Of a stretch of DNA of 64,000 bases, positions 27,284 to 38,278 are shown in pieces; the stretch's first letter is position 1; every line of letters begins with the position of its first letter. Location of the stretch: assembly GCA_030581615.1 (NCBI GenBank), contig JAKTTT010000004.1, positions 434,001 to 498,000 of the forward strand, written 5' to 3'. The notes under the pieces were generated by a model that saw only the letters and a list, made by a program, of their open reading frames with translations, was not told where the DNA came from and searched no databases. Source of the stretch: Alloascoidea africana. Lineage: Eukaryota; Ascomycota; Alloascoideomycetes; Alloascoideales; Alloascoideaceae. The position numbers were made by a program, and so were the translations under genes.

Positions 27284-30200
27284 TTATCTGTAATAATGCT
27301 TTGTGGCCTCATAAAGAAGAAGCCTAATCTTCTCAATAAATGCAGAAGAAAGGATATAGGACTTTTTCTTTAAGGCATGGTCGAAAAATGAAAATAGCAT
27401 TTTCAAATCCCATAACTGTTCAGCTGTTTGCGGATTTTTAGCTATCGAAAGCAACCCTAGTTGTATATCTAATGGGGTTGACACGAGCGAGTTGGTAACA
27501 ATTTCATCTAGCAAAAAAAGTAGAATGTTAGTACTTCTTTTTTGTACCCCAGTAAAAATAAATCATACCATCCAGGTTCAGTGAAAGATCAACTTGTTTA
27601 AGAATTGATATATTCTCAAGAGGTTGTGGTTCCTTTTTGGGCTCTTCAGTTACACATTGAACTACAGTCTCAAACGAGTCCTTCAGTTGCTGATATGACT
27701 TTCTCTTGTATACAAATAGTGTCATGTTACTCTTAGACAATTGAGACCTCTCAGAGTCGTTGGACATGTCAAGGCTGACTTTAAAATGTTCCTTAGACTT
27801 GGTTGTTATCTGGGCAATAGTATTCAAGTCTGGGAGTAGGCATGGCGATTTTACTACTTCGACATTTCCGTTCATGTATTTAATTTCGACTGGTACCTGA
27901 CTTGGCCGCATCGTTTCAATATCCTGTACGTTCAAACAGCGAGGTTCAACGGCCAGGGCCCAAAAATAACGTAGCGCTTGTAAATGGGTATTATTATCTA
28001 CTATAGTAACTGGGAAAAGAGGGTAGCATGATATCACCAAACAAGCAAGAGCAAAATTTGATTGCGATATTGCATGCTGTCCTCCACTTAGGAATAACAA
28101 GCCAATACCCAAATTGCAAGCAATATAGTTACCATAAGTCATTGAAGACCCAGTGTTGCCATACAAAACGCGAAGACGTGAGAATACTTTCAGATCGCCA
28201 AACCCAGCTTTTGTTATTGCCAATGATAAACCTAAAGAGCTTTGAATAGTAATCATGGATGTCAATGCCAGTCTCTGATCGTGATTTGTAACTAAAGATT
28301 CGAAAGTTAGTAGAAGTTTGTTTCCGACAAAACAATAATCCGTACCTGGAAGTACGACAAGTTCAGATATTTGATCGTAATAAAATATCAGTGTATCCCG
28401 AGCCTCATTGCTATGGCTGGAAGCACTTTTCAATGCAACTGCAAAACAGAGGCCTGCCAAAATATAGAAATAAGGAAGCTGATCACTATCCAAAGCATCA
28501 ATCTTAAACCCATACTTGGCTTTTAAAATAGGAGGTATCTGGGATTCTACCCAATCTATGCTGCTTCCAATATCTTCCCAATTTATCAAATACTTGCATA
28601 AAGTTCTCAGAAGCAGTAAATCAGGTCTGATGTATTCCAACAGTTTCTCTCGCTCTGGAGGTCCGACCTGACGAGCAATAACCTCATTATGGGTCTTCAT
28701 GTAGATGAACCCAAGAGCAATTATTGCCCCCGCTCGAGATTTATCCAGATCTAATGATCTTTGTAAATCTCTCAGTGTTGTCCCAACTGAGAGAAGTTCC
28801 TCAACCATAGATATGTCACTTAGGCCTTGTAGATCATTTCCTTTGCCAAGGTTGATGAGTCCTAGAGAAATGCCAGCTGCCAGTCGGTAGGACTCATCAG
28901 CACCCATTATCTTTTCGTTTTCAGCTTCAGATTCCTCATAATGATTTTCATGATTTGTTTCTCGCTTTGCAACCTCTAATAGCATTACTTCACTCATTCT
29001 GCGGTGTTGCGTTTCCAAATAAAGTAGACCGATTCCGATGACACCCGCTGTCTGAACGGGGATTGTCACATTGAGATCACTAGACCCAATAGGTAGAAGG
29101 GCAAGGACATGGACAGAAAGCACTTTAGTCAACTTAGTATCCATAGATCCCCTTGAACTGGCTGCCATTCCTAGAAGAAGACCAACGCTTGTCATGTTGT
29201 GCTTAGGTCCAAGATAGTTATAAATGTGCCATTCTTCAAGATTCTTCAAGTGACCGTTCAAGCCTAATCCAAGCAAAAAGCCGGCATGTTGGGGAGTTAA
29301 TGAATTACTCTTGTTAAACACAATCCAGCTGCCAGAAACTTTTACAGCCCTTGAAATCATAAGCCCTGCAGAAACACCATTGTGGAACATCCCCCAGGAC
29401 ATGTCCTCTTCGTCAATTCGTTCAGAGGTAGTTCTTGACATGTCTGGTTTGAAGGTGACTTGGGTGTTTATCTTGGGTATAGGAAACTTTTCAGTCATTA
29501 TGGGAATCCTACTTGACAAGTAGAGAGCGGCTTTGCCTAAAGGAATAGAAAACGTTCGCCAAGTCACTGTGGTAGCCAGATCGATTTGCATTTCTCTTTG
29601 CTCGTGTTCATTTGAACTTGCAGGAGGAACAAATACAGCATATTGGGCTTTAGACGTTTGCAGCAACTTCGCAACTTCGTAGAACCTTCTATCCTCACAA
29701 AACAAAAGCTTTGTAACATTAATTCTGCTTGTTTCATGCTGGTCGTCCCAAGCGCCCACGGGATTTGGATCATCTAGAGACTGCAGTATCGACCGAATAT
29801 CCCTAGAAGTATCACGAGCTCTCGCGGTAGAAGGAGGAAAATGAGAAGAGCTTGAAATGAATCTTTTCAAATCTCTTCGGTCAACCAATTCTAAAGCCTT
29901 TTCGCTAGACACCAAAGGTGTGTTTTCTTGACAAAAGCTTATTATTTCTTTTAAAGGAATAGCGATCCCATCGGGAAAAAGATCCAGCTCATGGCCCATT
30001 ACACCAAACTCTACCATCATCCCCACAATATCTATAGGACTAAAGTTGGAGGAAACGATAGCTTCAAACAGTCGTAATAAATAATAAGTCTTTGGCGTTA
30101 TAACTTTGTCAACACTTGATCGCTCTTCGATAAACCTAGAAAACGTGAGATAGGGAACAATATCAACACCAAATAAACTACAAAGTGATTCCTGTAAATT

Positions 30201-32078
30201 GGGAGGCTCAGTTTGGGGTTCTGCTCGGAGCAGTCTGGTTTCTATTTAAAGGCAGAAACGTTAGTGACTCGAAAAATTGAACAGAAATAATATAAATCGC
30301 CTACCTTGGTCGTAAGTTTCATTGTCGCTAACATCATAAAAGGTTGTCCAGGACGAACTCCATCCCATCCATAAAACTAATTGCCCAATCAAGCTTCCTA
30401 TCTTGGCCACTTGGTCTGTTGCAGTTATGTCTAGCTTGAGATCTTCGCGGATTATATGAAGGGAAACAACAGCAGTGGTAGATAAATCCAGAAGAGAATA
30501 CTTTCTATTTTCAAATGAATTCTTGATATCATTTGCACTCTGAAAGTATTTAATGGCTTCGTTGTCTCTCCACATTTGTTCATTGGGCACCAAGCTCTTT
30601 AAATTCAAATCCGGCGGCAGAATGGAAGCAAGCAACGCTGTTACAAATGCGCCCCACTCATCTTTATCAGAATTTAAAGAAAGAGCATAGGACCATTGCA
30701 TAAATAAAAACTCGAAGGAATAAGGGCCCAAAAGATAACTGAAACATTCGATATATCTGGCAACATGGGTATCTTTAGGGTACAGAATAAGCTCTAAAAT
30801 TATTCTTTTGTGATCTTTTGTAAGGCCTAGTACTTGGTTTGCTGACGAGTCGCAAAGCGTAGTGAGCGGAGAAGAAATGAATCTCAGATCAATGTCTGGC
30901 GATTTTATGTCAAGAAATGGATTGAAAATAAACGCAGTATCTGGATCTTTCATAACAAAAAGCATAGATTTATTGCTTGACTCATTTCTTTTAATAGGAG
31001 TGCAATCGTGAGCAGGAATTCTGTATGAAGTTACCATTGAAGGTAAAGAGGTATATTCAGACACTGATTTGAACAAGTAAAGAAGAACTTCACCCTCTGC
31101 TTTTGCAAAAAACGCCAAAGCCTCTTGACTCCCGAAAGACAGATTAAAGTTTTTGACCTCTTTGTCAGTTGTTTTAAATGGGGCATTTGCAACCTTTGTA
31201 AGTATAATATCTTTTCTGAAGATTGAATTCTCGTAGGCATTAGTAGGTCCCTGGTTTTGATAATCTCCTTCAGCTGAAACCATTCGATCCATTGACATTA
31301 CACTTTCCATTAAAGACGTAGATCTTCTTTTATCTACTGATCCTCCGTCATTAGATGCATCTTCAAAAATTCCAGCAAATCTTGATGATATTCGTTGTTT
31401 CGATGAGCTTTTCCTTTTTGAGGAACTACCGCTGGTTTTCTTTTGAGAGAGGAGGCGACTGTGGTAGAATATCAACTGGTTTTCGCTCCAATTATAGGTA
31501 GCGCATACCGATACGTTTGGCACAGAGCCAAAAGAAACGAGACTTTCGTTTGTCGAGATCGCGGAAGTCGATGATGATGATACGATTCCAAGATCAATGA
31601 TGGGATCTATTAATGTGAATAATTGCGATGGATTGGAATTGTAAAGCGGATCACCATGTTGCAATTTTGCTCGTTCAAGAACAAAACCTCGCTCAAATGG
31701 AAACACCCTTTTCAATTGAAATGGGAAACTTATTGGATATGATTTTCCATTCTGGTCGTAAATCTGTGCGCCATCTCTGAAGAAAACACCAAGAACACGC
31801 TCAGGCTCCTTAGAGCCATTCGTTCCTTGGCAGTTTTTGCTACCCAAAGACGTGTAAGAAAATTGACTAAAGCAGGCATGTATTACTGTTCGGGAAGGGT
31901 AAACTAGTCTTTTAGCGGGAACTCCTCCTTTTGACCAGACCACTTCATGTGGTGATATGAGAAGTTCTTCGTCTGGGTTGGGGACAGTGATATTAAACTC
32001 CTCGAGATTTATGGGTTGCTTTAGAGTCGTAGTCATAGCAATGACCGCTACTCCATTATTTGATCCATATTTTTCCAT
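27284..32078 (-). CDS. APC1: Anaphase-promoting complex subunit 1 (Apc1), three or four exons
   Basis: The largest scaffold of APC/C, the ubiquitin ligase that triggers anaphase and mitotic exit. Exons: 32078-30305, 30241-27569 and 27507-27284; introns 30304-30242 and 27568-27508 have GTAGGC/GTATGA donors and CTAAC boxes. All phases close, giving 1,556 aa. The N-terminal third is the Apc1 WD40-type domain (DEELLISPHEVVWSKG, GVFFRDGAQIYDQNGKSYP). The middle and C-terminal parts carry PC repeats (SAGLMISRAVKVSG, HAGFLLGLGLNGHL, SVGLLLGMAASSRG, GVIGIGLLYLETQHRRMSE, AAGISLGLINLGKG, CNLGIGLLFLSGGQHAIS). The 3' exon encodes a helical end (LLLYEATKHYYR). A further 54-nt stop-free candidate intron at 28345-28292 (GTACGG, TACTAAC, TTTAG) would remove 18 residues in frame, leaving 1,538 aa. 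It shares a 194-bp promoter with the divergent WD40 gene. Confidence 0.93.
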
Positions 32079-32165
32079 CTTCCTTTAAAGCGCCTCCATA
32101 TGTTGTTCTTGAGGAAAGCTTGTATTGGTCTCTTGATGTGATAATTCACAGACATGAAGTGTATG

Positions 32166-32178
32166 GGTGTATGGGTGT
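32166..32178 (-). promoter_or_regulatory. Rap1-like site, APC1/Cdt2-like bidirectional promoter
   Basis: The minus strand reads ACACCCATACACC, a perfect match to ACACCCRYACAYM, with a further CACCCATACAC half-copy beside it. It lies 88 bp upstream of APC1 and 95 bp upstream of the WD40 gene. Confidence 0.5.
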
Positions 32179-32193
32179 ACTTTAGAGGTGATG

Positions 32194-32199
32194 ACGCGT
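32194..32199. promoter_or_regulatory. MCB (MluI cell-cycle box)
   Basis: ACGCGT, followed four bases later by a GCGCGT near-copy. MBF-type factors bind this element to drive G1/S transcription in yeasts. Confidence 0.5.
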
Positions 32200-32237
32200 G
32201 GGCGCGTTGCGAAATTGAATATTTCACACAGAGGAAA

Positions 32238-32244
32238 CGCGAAA
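32238..32244 (+). promoter_or_regulatory. SCB-type box (CGCGAAA)
   Basis: CGCGAAA fits the Swi4/6 cell-cycle box CRCGAAA, 29 bp upstream of the WD40 gene start. Together with the MCB it suggests G1/S control of this promoter. Confidence 0.45.
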
Positions 32245-32272
32245 TATTCATGGATCACTCGTTACAGTAGCG

Positions 32273-33979
32273 ATGCCTCTCTATCAAGCAACTTTTTCGA
32301 CAGATAATAAAAGACATGGCGAATTTTTTGAATCATTTGGCTTGAAGCGTCAAAAGCAAATAGACAAAGGGAATACTCTCAAAGATAAACCAGACACGAA
32401 GGTTAGAAGTCCTTCAAATACCTCCTCTTTGGACAGTAAATTTCCCCTTGTTATCAACAATTCATGCATTTTTTCAAGACCAGATGAAAACATTGATGTT
32501 TCAATGACCAAACTATTGCTTTTGCGGCAACTAAATCCTAGTAGCGTTAAGCCAATCCAGTCGATTTTGGGAAGTATGTCTATAGTATGATCCCAATGGC
32601 CTTTACATTTGGTTCTTTAACACTTTTTTAGTGACTAGGAAAATCGGTGATTGGGATTCAGTTCCTATGCAATATTCTGGGGACAATGAAGTGACCGCAA
32701 TGGCTGGATTTAAAAGTGAGTTGACAAAAGCTATTTGGTAGCTCGATTGATAGAAACTAATTGATTCAAGCGAACACTTCTTACATATCAGGTTACCAAG
32801 ACGGCGAAATATCTTTATGCAAACTGGATAAGCCTGATACTGGTATGGCATTTGGAACTACATTAAGAAGAAGTGTTGAAACTGAATGTTTCTGACAAAA
32901 ATTGTAGGAGAAACATTAGTATGCGATCGGTATTGCTACAATGCCGGATTGGATCGAATTGCCTTCAACATAATAATGGATATTTCCCTGTCCACTTGTG
33001 AACGCTCGATTTTGGCATGTGCAGATGTGGAAGCAACTGTAATAGACGCGAAAACTGATTCCAAGTTGTTCTACATTGGCTCAGAAAACTTCAGTATTTA
33101 CCAACAAGCAAGGTTCGCAATTGATTCATCAAGTAGGTTCTTTGAATTTTCAATTACATGCTGGTTGTCTTTAACTCTAACCATTCAGAAAGACGTGTTT
33201 GCAATATCCCTACAGACGGGAGAAATAGAGCTGTACGATTTAAGAGTTCAAGGTTCTCAAGGACCGGTACGCACAATCAGTAGTGCTCATAAAAAGCGAA
33301 AAGGAAAACATGCTCCTACCGTGACATCCCTGGAATGGTATAATTCAACGTCTTTGGTGTCTGCTTGTCATGAGACTTCGTAAGTTTTCCCTGCTTTTGC
33401 TATTTGGCTTTAATAATTAACCATGGAGAAAGGGAATTGAAAATATGGGATCTTCGAATGTGGAACAAGAGTAGTTTCAAACCCAATAATCATGTAATAA
33501 CAACACAAGAACCGGAAATGAAGCGACCTGTTGGTATCACCTCTATTCAAGTGGATCATTCCTCCGGACTGATCTGGGCATTAAGTAGAGATAACTCGCT
33601 ATATGGCTATTCAGGGGTTTCCATTGAATCCGAAAAGCCAATTGCGAAGCTATGGAATTACAATCTCCGAGTGGATCGTTCTAATCTAAAATGTTCGCTC
33701 CACAGCTCACCTTATGGTTCTTCTATGGCATGTGCCTCGGCCACGAACGACATAGTCATATTCAACCTCCCACAATCTTTGAATGACTGGAGATACCAAC
33801 ACCGAAATGACAGAGACTCAATGGGTACAATAGAATCAAAGGTCATATCTAGTCATCACTTACCTTCCAGCAAATGGATAGCTTGTCACAGCTGGCATCC
33901 TCATGGAGAAATTCTGGTATCTTACGTTATAGATGGTCATGGCCCTGATTCTCAACTAGTATCATTCTCACAGCATTAA
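32273..33979 (+). CDS. WD40-repeat protein, Cdt2/DTL-like, six exons
   Basis: Exons placed from splice signals: 32273-32573, 32632-32715, 32771-32842, 32908-33132, 33193-33379 and 33433-33979. All phases close on a 471-aa product. WD-type strands are visible: SGYQDGEISLCKLDKPDTG, SILACADVEATVIDAKTD, FAISLQTGEIELYDLRVQ, SLEWYNSTSLVSACHETS, ELKIWDLRMW, GITSIQVDHSSGLIWALS, DNSLYGYSG and MACASATNDIVIFNLP. The arrangement KIWDLR, about 25 residues, then GITS...DNSLYGYS is like that of Cdt2/DTL, the CRL4 receptor that destroys Cdt1 and Spd1-type targets in S phase; this name is a hypothesis. The upstream MCB and SCB boxes fit, since fission yeast cdt2 is MBF-driven. The fourth intron (33133-33192) is 60 nt and stop-free, so unspliced mRNA would also stay in frame. 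Introns 4 and 5 appear to skip the first AG after the branch box. Confidence 0.72.
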
Positions 33980-34184
33980 TCACGCTGGATCTAATAAAGT
34001 GTAATAATAATACTAGCATTCTAATGAGCAGAAGAAATGCATATCTTGTATTGATTGTCGTGCTGTATCTGTCTCGTAACCTAAAACGATTCTAGCTTAT
34101 CGGGAGGTATTGCTACCCGGTCACTATCATTAGAAAGGCCAAATCAATTGTAAACACGAAACTAGTATCAACACCGTTAGACAA

Positions 34185-35232
34185 ATGTCGTTTTTCAACA
34201 CCATAAGGTATGTTTCTACAGGCTGATCTTTTCTTTTCTGTCAAATTGGCTGCTTTCAGTTGAGTGCTAACCTGCTCGATCACTGAAAAGAGGGCTGACC
34301 TCCCGCTCGTCAAAGAGGAGAACTCAACGTGATACAAACCAACCACCAAATGCTTCAGGACAAGCATTCGGAGGAGCATCAGCCTTTTACTCAAATCCAA
34401 GTACATCTTCGCTTTCTCTATCAAGAGGTCAGTCGTCTCCTTCTACGACAGCGAGGTCGGCGGCGAGATCAAGGCAGCAACAAGCCGCTAGGCCCCTCTT
34501 CCTTCGCCAACCTTTTGTTCAAACTGCTCTCGTCAAAGGTAACTTCAAGACAATCGTTCAACTACCTAATTACGTTGAATATAAAGAGTGGGTATCTCTC
34601 AATGTCTTCGAATTTTTTACACAGTTGAACCAGTTCTATGGAACAATTGCGGAGTATGTAACGCCAGAGGCATACCCTACGATGAATGCTGGTCCCGGAG
34701 TGGACTATCTATGGGTCGATGTGAACAGGAAAACTGTTGTTTTGCCTGCTGGAATTTACATCGACTATGCCTTGACTTGGGTCAATAACAAATTCAACGA
34801 TGAAACGTTATTTCCAACAAAAGGAAGTAAGTACTCTGTTGCTATTCTTTCCCCTTGAGTCGAAGCTGACTGACAAAATTGTCACAAGACGTTCCATTTC
34901 CCATCAATTTTCTTAATGATGTGAAAAATATATGCCGACAACTATTTCGGATTTTTGCTCATATTTTCCACAATCACTATGAAAAGATTCTTCATTTATC
35001 ATTAGAAGCATATTGGAACTCTCTTTTTGCCCATTTCATCTCGTTTATAAAGGTAAGATTTGGCTCTTGAATGACTCTCTTAAAAAACGTGAAAACTGAC
35101 TGCTCATCTTTGGTAAATGAAAAGCAATTCGACCTAATTGAAAGAAGAGAACTTGAGCCGTTATTACCTCTGATCAAGATACTAGAAGAAAACGGTAAAA
35201 TTATAAACGACCAGCCCACAACTTCATCTTAA
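34185..35232 (+). CDS. MOB1: Mob1, activator of NDR/LATS kinase in mitotic exit, four exons
   Basis: Co-activator of Dbf2-type kinase in the mitotic exit network. Exons: 34185-34207 (7 codons plus two bases), 34291-34826, 34889-35052 and 35125-35232; product 276 aa. A Ser/Arg/Gln-rich N-terminal arm of about 95 residues precedes the Mob domain: GNFKTIVQLPNYVEYKEWVS, LNVFEFFTQLNQFYGTIAEY, VTPEAYPTMNAGPGVDYLWV, ALTWVNNKFNDETLFPT, FRIFAHIFHNHYEKILHLSL and EAYWNSLFAHFISFIK. The two zinc-ligand cysteines of human MOB1 are replaced here (YPTMNAGP), as in S. cerevisiae Mob1, while the histidine pair is kept. This favours Mob1 over Mob2. It follows the WD40 gene on the same strand with a gap of about 200 bp. 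Confidence 0.94.
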
Positions 35233-35478
35233 ACACAAATACAACTGTAAACTACACTTTTACTTCACATTTGAGATGTAGATTTTCATATATGTTTATA
35301 TATTTATGATATTTATAAGATTTAATGGATTTCGAGTCAATGGAACGGCGCCTAGGACGAGAAAAATCAGTTGATCTGTCCTTAATCCGTGTAATCACAT
35401 CAGAAACCACAATCCGTACTAACTGACCGAGTAACTATATAAGGAGAGAAAGAAAACAATAAAACAAGCAAAATGCAA

Positions 35479-36621
35479 TTAGCTGACCATCACCCAGAGC
35501 AAAAAGAATATAATAAGAACCCCAAATATCTTTGCGAATAGCCAACGATTACTAGAAATCGTGGCGTAATATTTTAAGAGCTCTCTTTGAGCCCCTGTCA
35601 CATTAATAGAAACATCCTCGACATTGGCATCAATTCGTTGCACCACCTCCCTTTGTTCCGCGACCATGGTTGCAAGTTGGGCGAATATCCCTCCAAGTTC
35701 TTGCATCGTGCTCTCGATAGCTGCAATCGCCGAACTGCGCTCGCTCATATAAGACTGCTGCTGTTCTTCCAAAAGCAGCATTTGCTGAGATTGGTCTGGG
35801 AGCGATAAAAAGTCCTGGCTACTACTATCTAGTGGTGTTCCGGTTCTTGAGCCTTCCATGGCATAAGGATTCTCTGCACGAGATGGGGCTCTGAGTAAAT
35901 TCGTATTACTCCCAGAAAGGTTTGGAGAATTGTACAGTTGGGATGTTGCTCCACTCATCTGAGGTGTTGCAGCCCTTTGACTAGCGCCAGCTGCAGATGC
36001 TGCTGTTGTTGATGAGAGAAACTGCTGGGTCCTATTCTTAGACGCTTCCATATTCTTCGTTCTGAGTTCCAAAACTTCCTGGAAGTTTTCTGTCGCATCG
36101 GTTAATTTGCTCTGTAACAGATTTACAACATTCTTTGAGTGTTCAGATATCTGCGTCTCTGCTTTCCCTCCCCAGTTACTCTGTTGGCTATTCTTCACAA
36201 ATCCTTGTAAATCAGTTAAGTTTTGTTTAATCCTCAAAATGTCCTGTTTGATAATGAATGTCAGCTCCGAAATCTCAACTGGTCTATCGTCAAAGAGGGC
36301 TTTCCTTTTAGCCACTAAAACAATCAAGATGTTAGCACTGTGGCAAGTAAAACGTGTGAGAGGTTATGAAACCTGGGGAAACTTACAGATAGCCAGTTGG
36401 GATAGACGCTCAGTAGTCTTTTTAATGTCCTTTGCAATGTCGCCTGCTCGATACTGAAACTCGCTTTTCTGGCTTTTTGGAGCTACCTGCTTGCGATTGT
36501 TCATGCCCGCTCTTGTGGACGCCACGGTTGTTCGGTTTAGTTTGGTGATAGAGGATACACAAGATTGAAACTCATTAGTCCTATCCCTCACGCTAGGAGG
36601 AAGGGAAAAAGCAGTCGACAT
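35479..36621 (-). CDS. SED5: cis-Golgi syntaxin Sed5 (Qa-SNARE)
   Basis: A t-SNARE for ER-to-Golgi and intra-Golgi fusion. Exon 1 is 36621-36387, intron 36386-36315 (GTAAGT donor, TGCTAACAT box, TTTTAG acceptor), exon 2 is 36314-35479, product 356 aa. The N-terminal DRTNEFQ matches the Sly1-binding peptide of Sed5. The Habc region includes LSQLAILAKRKALFDDRPVE, completed across the splice, and FIIKQDILRIKQNLTDLQ. The SNARE motif is at about 265-330 (AAIESTMQELGGIFAQLATM, VAEQREVVQRIDANVED). A C-terminal anchor (WLFAKIFGVLIIFFLLWVMV) has essentially no lumenal tail. An in-frame ATG 27 bp further upstream exists but adds a hydrophobic stretch before the Sly1 peptide and is less likely. Confidence 0.94.
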
Positions 36622-37062
36622 GTTTATTAATACAAAAAGACGAGACACAAGGTATAGTACAGTATTTAAAGAGAGCTTAGATGATACAAAGATGGCCTGA
36701 ACCTGCTAGTTGGCAAATGTTGGCCTGTTGGAGGCAGGATTGGGTCTGTGCTCAGTAATTCCCCGTGCTGATATATACCGCAAATGCTGATTATAACTGA
36801 CTATCTTTTGTTAGACAAGTTTGGAACAGATGTAGGGAACCGACTAGAGTTATAACGAAGATAGACTACATGTGATGCGTCCCCTGTCCAATATGGAAGC
36901 TCTACTTCTTTAAATAGCTTTTGATATGTTTCCCAAAATCCCAACCTGAGCCTTCTCAGTAATACATTCACAAATTATGCAAATCTAACAAATCAGTAAA
37001 CTTATTAAGCCGATATCTTTGATCTTCTCTGTTAAGAGAATTGGCAATCTAAGGGTTCCCTT
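36622..37062. other. Intergenic, SED5 promoter and PQ-loop gene 3' flank
   Basis: 441 bp. I see no gene, tRNA or notable repeat. Confidence 0.55.
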
Positions 37063-37884
37063 TTATGAAAGTAGTGCGGTTCTTTCATTGGATTCAGAAT
37101 CGATCTCCGCCGCAGGAGTCGGTGGATTGCTTGATCGTTTTATATACTCAAAGTAAATGCACATCAGCAACACAATACCTTGTAGACAAGCAGCTGTTAG
37201 ATAAGGTAGCCAGGAGCTCCATTTCGTGCCCTCTCTAGCGGCTAAACTGGCTGTCCAGGCAAACCCACCTGGAGTCTGCATACACATCATGGGAATGCTA
37301 AGCGAGCCAGCATGCTTTAATTTTGCTGTCGTGTATATCTGAGGAAAGTACTGAATCACTGCTAGAAGCGTGCCGAGGAGACCAAAGAGATTTGCAGTGA
37401 AGGCAATGTATTCTCGCTCATAGAAGAAGATATAAATAGAGATTATAACAGAGATTATGCAGTGGGCCAGACATACTTTCCCTACCATTACAATCTTTAA
37501 GTATTCATCATGGGGCTCTAATAGTTGATTTCGTGTGAATACCAGTGCAAAAACCAATATGAGAGCAGCGCATGTGGTTTGAAGTCCAATTTGTAGAATG
37601 CCAAGCGTAGCAGCGAAACAATCCGGGCCTCTAATCGACTTACAGCATTCAAATATGCTCCCAGAAAGCATCAAAATGTTTGCAAACGCACATGTGCCCG
37701 AGGTGACACCAAGGAGTAGAAACCATGGACTTATACCTTCTGATGTTTTCCTTTTGATGATCCGAAGATGTTGAGGAATATACGAAACCACAATTCCGAG
37801 GGCCAGAATTATCGCCACTGCGGAGGCAAAAGCCGAGGGGTCTTCAAATGGTTTGCATTTTTCAGGTATAGGAGGGGAAATCAT
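37063..37884 (-). CDS. PQ-loop repeat membrane protein
   Basis: A 273-aa integral membrane protein with about seven hydrophobic segments and two PQ-loop motifs: VVSYIPQHLRIIKRKTSEGI (about residues 33-52) and AVIQYFPQIYTTAKLKHAGS (about 170-190), each followed by an S-P/I-P helix start (ISPWFLLLG, LSIPMM). The family includes lysosomal/vacuolar cystine and basic amino-acid exporters and the MPDU1-like group. The tail ESNERTALLS holds an acidic dileucine-type ERTALL signal that would suit vacuolar sorting. It does not look like Ypq1-3 closely enough for me to assign a symbol; the substrate is unknown. Confidence 0.85.
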   Translation of the reverse strand: MISPPIPEKCKPFEDPSAFASAVAIILALGIVVSYIPQHLRIIKRKTSEGISPWFLLLGVTSGTCAFANILMLSGSIFECCKSIRGPDCFAATLGILQIGLQTTCAALILVFALVFTRNQLLEPHDEYLKIVMVGKVCLAHCIISVIISIYIFFYEREYIAFTANLFGLLGTLLAVIQYFPQIYTTAKLKHAGSLSIPMMCMQTPGGFAWTASLAAREGTKWSSWLPYLTAACLQGIVLLMCIYFEYIKRSSNPPTPAAEIDSESNERTALLS

Positions 37885-38278
37885 ACTGGCGGCGTTTTAC
37901 CACACTATGGTATAACTGAGATAAGAATGGAGCTTGGTTAATTGAGTTGGAGCATCCGCGATGATATGTTGTGCTGAACTATACTCACAAAAACCAAAAC
38001 TACTCACAGATATAGACCCCAACTGGAATTGGACGGAAACGATTTTGGTCCACAAGTTTATCCTAACAGTACCATTTATTTCTAACTAGTAAAAGCTTCC
38101 TCTTCCCTCTTACTTTAACATGAATAGGAAATAGCCGGGTAGAGAAATAATGAGCATCTCTAGAATGAGCTTTAGATCTTCCTTTTAACTCATTCATCTT
38201 ACTGTTTACAGATGAATTGTGAAACTTCACTTTAATCAAAATGCTTCGTACCTTACAGTCTACCTATTATATAAACAA
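37885..38278. other. Intergenic, PQ-loop gene promoter and RIC1 3' flank
   Basis: 394 bp, AT-rich, with nothing recognisable beyond short pyrimidine tracts near 38095-38115. Confidence 0.55.

Noticed and set aside
32159-32180. Internal telomere-like repeat (GGGTGTAT twice)
   Set aside because: Only two units, in a promoter, with the same motif in four other promoters; a transcription-factor site explains it better.
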